A DNA stretch of 36,360 nucleotides. Origin: Alphaproteobacteria bacterium. GTDB lineage: Bacteria; Pseudomonadota; Alphaproteobacteria; Caulobacterales; Aquidulcibacteraceae. Under the pieces are notes generated by a model. That model did not search any database, had not been told where the DNA came from, and saw only the letters and a list, made by a program, of their open reading frames with translations. The translations under genes and the position numbers were made by a program. Positions 34,817 to 36,360 of this stretch are shown here, one piece after another (position 1 is the first letter of the stretch; every line of letters begins with the position of its first letter). The DNA is taken from contig JAPLOL010000096.1 of the NCBI GenBank assembly GCA_026400735.1, forward strand, positions 1 to 36,360. Direction: 5' to 3'.

Positions 34817-34912
34817 GTCATTCCAGACACGCGAAGCGTGATCTGGAATCCAGAACTTCCGTTGCAGCGTTGACCCTGGATTCCAGATCGGCCTTCGGCC
34901 GTCTGGAATGAC
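34817..34912. repeat. 96-bp nested palindromic intergenic repeat
   Basis: Outer arms GTCATTCCAGAC (34817-34828) and GTCTGGAATGAC (34901-34912) are perfect inverted repeats. Inside are two small hairpins, CACGC-GAA-GCGTG (34828-34840) and CGGCC-TTC-GGCCG (34889-34901), and a second perfect inverted pair, ATCTGGAATCCAG (34841-34853) and CTGGATTCCAGAT (34876-34888). The whole can fold into a cruciform. The style matches the GTCATTCC...GGAATGAC palindromic elements scattered between genes in many Proteobacteria. It begins right after the YffB-like stop and ends 5 bp before the hydrolase stop, so it may also act as a transcription end or mRNA stabiliser. Confidence 0.85.
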
Positions 34913-34917
34913 TCGAT

Positions 34918-35531
34918 TTATGAGTGAGCGCCAATCCAACTGTCCGCGGCATCCAAAATCTCCACCAGCACCTCGGCATCCTTGCGTCCGCTCTTTGCGG
35001 GCACGTGAAAGCTGTGATCGGCGTGGTCGAAGAGCGCGAGTGTGGCGCGTTTGCTGAGGCGCTTGGCAACAGGCTTCAGTAGATCGAGCGACGCCAGCGC
35101 ATCGTTCGTGCCTTGCAACCGGCAGGATGGAGCGGGAAGGCGAAGAAGATGAGGCCGCGCACATTGGTTAGCGGCGCTAGCGCCTGGGCTTGCGATGTCA
35201 TCCGCCCGCCGAACGATTTGCCGCCGGCGAAGATCGGCGCCGTGGGTGCGAGTTCGTTTGCTTTGGCGACGGCTGCGCGGACTGCCTGATGCGCGAGCGC
35301 CGGTGCATCCGGCCGTCCCGACCCGCGCTCCATATAGAGAAAATTGTAGCGCAACGTCGCGATGCCGCGTGCGGCCAAGCCTTCGGCGATTGCGCTCATC
35401 GATTTGTGCGCCATCCCCGCGCCCGCGCCGTGCGCGAAGACGTAGATGGCCTTCGCGTTCGGCGGTTCCAGCCACAGGCCGCTGACTGTGGCGTCTCCGT
35501 CGAGCGCAATCGTGATCGGCTTTGGCGTCAT
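34918..35531 (-). pseudogene. Alpha/beta hydrolase (KANSL3/Tex30-like), disrupted by a one-base frameshift
   Basis: The frame starting at ATG 35531 gives VFAHGAGAGM (oxyanion region, about 31-40) and the nucleophile elbow GGKSFGGR with Ser106, typical of the KANSL3/Tex30-type alpha/beta hydrolases. It loses sense at about 35115-35121. The remaining conserved part (NDALASLDLLKPV, then DHADHSFHVP with the catalytic His) is in the next frame and stops at 34918. Adding one base near 35119 would restore a 204-aa protein, the normal size. This is either a real mutation, programmed slippage (unlikely, no slippery run) or a sequencing error. It lies 9 nt after the YciI-like gene. Confidence 0.8.
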
Positions 35532-35540
35532 CGCGCCATC

Positions 35541-35897
35541 TTACATGCCGGGGATCGGCAGGCACTCCATGATCTCGACGGCGTCACCCGGAAAGATGGT
35601 GAAGTGAGGATGGTCCTCGAACAGTTTCGCAGCGGCTTCGTGCGTTTCAGCCTGGACGACCAGGTAGGCCGCCAGATTGTTCTTGATGTCGGTGACGCCG
35701 TTGAGGCCGGTGCGCTTGGTCGTCCCAAGCGGCGCGCCGTTGTCGACGATTGAAGCTTGGTTCCTCGCAACCCACGCGCCCCAGGCGGCAATGCCTTTTT
35801 GCTCGCGCGCGCTGCGATCAGCATCGTTCAGCGTGTCCCATCCGGAGCGTTCACGCGCGGACGTGTTGCCTGTGAAGACGGCAAGATACTTCTTCAT
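35541..35897 (-). CDS. YciI-like domain protein
   Basis: 118-aa soluble protein of the YciI/DGPF-like dimeric alpha+beta family: MKKYLAVFTGN at the start, then a helical stretch, LAAYLVVQAETHEAAAKLF (about 75-93) and a DHPHFTIFPGDAVEIME-type end with the conserved His. The family's function is unknown; members often accompany SRPBCC (AHSA1-like) proteins, as here. ATG 35897 has AAAAGGA upstream and is 12 nt downstream of the SRPBCC stop, so the genes are co-transcribed. Confidence 0.85.
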   Translation of the reverse strand: MKKYLAVFTGNTSARERSGWDTLNDADRSAREQKGIAAWGAWVARNQASIVDNGAPLGTTKRTGLNGVTDIKNNLAAYLVVQAETHEAAAKLFEDHPHFTIFPGDAVEIMECLPIPGM

Positions 35898-35909
35898 GTC
35901 GAAATCCTT

Positions 35910-36360
35910 TTAGTTGCCGGCCAGGAATGCATCGAGCTTGCCGAGCAATTCCTGCCAGCCTTGCTCGCGCATCGTCACGTTGTCACCGCCTTCGAAGAAC
36001 GCGCCGTGCTCGGTAAAGATGAGGCGCGAGCCTTTGTCTGCGGGCTTGATCTCCACCGTCGCCAGCGAGACGCTGAAGCGCGCGCCGTTGCGGGCCATTG
36101 AGTAGGTGAAGACGATGCGCTCGTTCTCGATGACCTCATTGAAGACCGTCTCATTGCTGAAGGCGGTTTTTTCGCCGAACACTTCTTCGCCGCGCCGGAA
36201 ACCGTAGGTGCTCTTTTCCGTACCGCCTTCGCGGAAGTCGATTTCGTAAGACTGGATGTCCCAGCCTTCGCCTTCGACAAACCAGGAGCGCTTCGCGACG
36301 GGATCTGACCATGCCGCATAAACGCGCTGCGGCGAGGCCGAGTAGAAGCGTTCGATCACG
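35910..36360 (-). CDS. SRPBCC/AHSA1-like protein (5' end beyond window)
   Basis: At least 149 aa of the START/Bet v1-like fold of AHSA1 type: ERFYSASPQRVYAAWSDP at the N-terminus, a beta-rich middle (RIVFTYSMARNGARFSVSLA) and the closing helix GWQELLGKLDAFL. Such proteins bind hydrophobic ligands; the role is unknown. A GTG at 36359 would give an unusually short N-terminus, since relatives have about 10-20 residues before the ERxFxAS block, so I treat it as running off the window. Confidence 0.85.
   Translation of the reverse strand, partial: VIERFYSASPQRVYAAWSDPVAKRSWFVEGEGWDIQSYEIDFREGGTEKSTYGFRRGEEVFGEKTAFSNETVFNEVIENERIVFTYSMARNGARFSVSLATVEIKPADKGSRLIFTEHGAFFEGGDNVTMREQGWQELLGKLDAFLAGN

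Overview
The window looks like a chromosomal segment of a GC-rich alphaproteobacterium, most likely Caulobacterales (Hyphomonadaceae-like). This is inferred from the set of families: TonB receptor, PaaN-like dehydrogenase, carotenoid oxygenase, a GTP-type PEP carboxykinase, a MaeB-type malic enzyme, a FlbD-like small protein and GST. No rRNA, tRNA or CRISPR array is visible. Coding density is high and both strands are used.

Region 1 (1-2.4 kb) is accessory. It has the left-over end of an IS3-family element, then a Fic AMP-transferase-like protein with an AbiEi-like N-terminus, and, divergently, a stand-alone HTH protein of the 'mobile mystery protein A' family. The gap between them carries two perfect palindromes spaced three helical turns apart. 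Region 2 (2.5-12 kb) is housekeeping: NhaA and a TauE/SafE permease, a malic enzyme with a phosphotransacetylase-like tail, a YjdM/PhnA zinc-ribbon protein, a thiolase with two small proteins upstream, and PckG.

Region 3 (12-15.2 kb) is a tight plus-strand set: XRE regulator, SulP transporter with STAS domain, spermidine-synthase-like methyltransferase fold and DUF983 membrane protein. Region 4 (15.4-17.7 kb) is a small envelope cluster. It contains a 54-aa ORF, a two-helix membrane protein, an inverse-autotransporter (intimin/invasin-type) beta-barrel with no passenger, and a secreted four-cysteine protein. Region 5 (17.7-20.4 kb) holds 6-phosphogluconate dehydrogenase, 3-methyladenine DNA glycosylase I and a fused double-HxlR regulator.

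Region 6 (20.5-33.8 kb) is the most interesting part and reads as an uncharacterised catabolic locus. A TonB-dependent receptor faces a DUF1295 membrane reductase. Then a run of five genes with junctions of -4 to +1 nt follows: carotenoid/stilbene-type oxygenase, a thiolase-like protein lacking two catalytic positions, a PaaN-like aldehyde dehydrogenase, an acyl-CoA synthetase and a nitronate-monooxygenase-like flavoprotein. An SCP2-type thiolase, two SDRs and a GST flank it. Inferred logic: import a hydrophobic unsaturated compound, cleave it oxidatively to aldehydes, oxidise to acids, activate to CoA esters and shorten by beta-oxidation. The substrate cannot be read from sequence.

Region 7 (33.8-36.36 kb) has GST, a YffB/ArsC-like protein, a 96-bp nested palindromic intergenic repeat, an alpha/beta hydrolase broken by a one-base frameshift, a YciI-like protein and an SRPBCC protein that runs off the window end.
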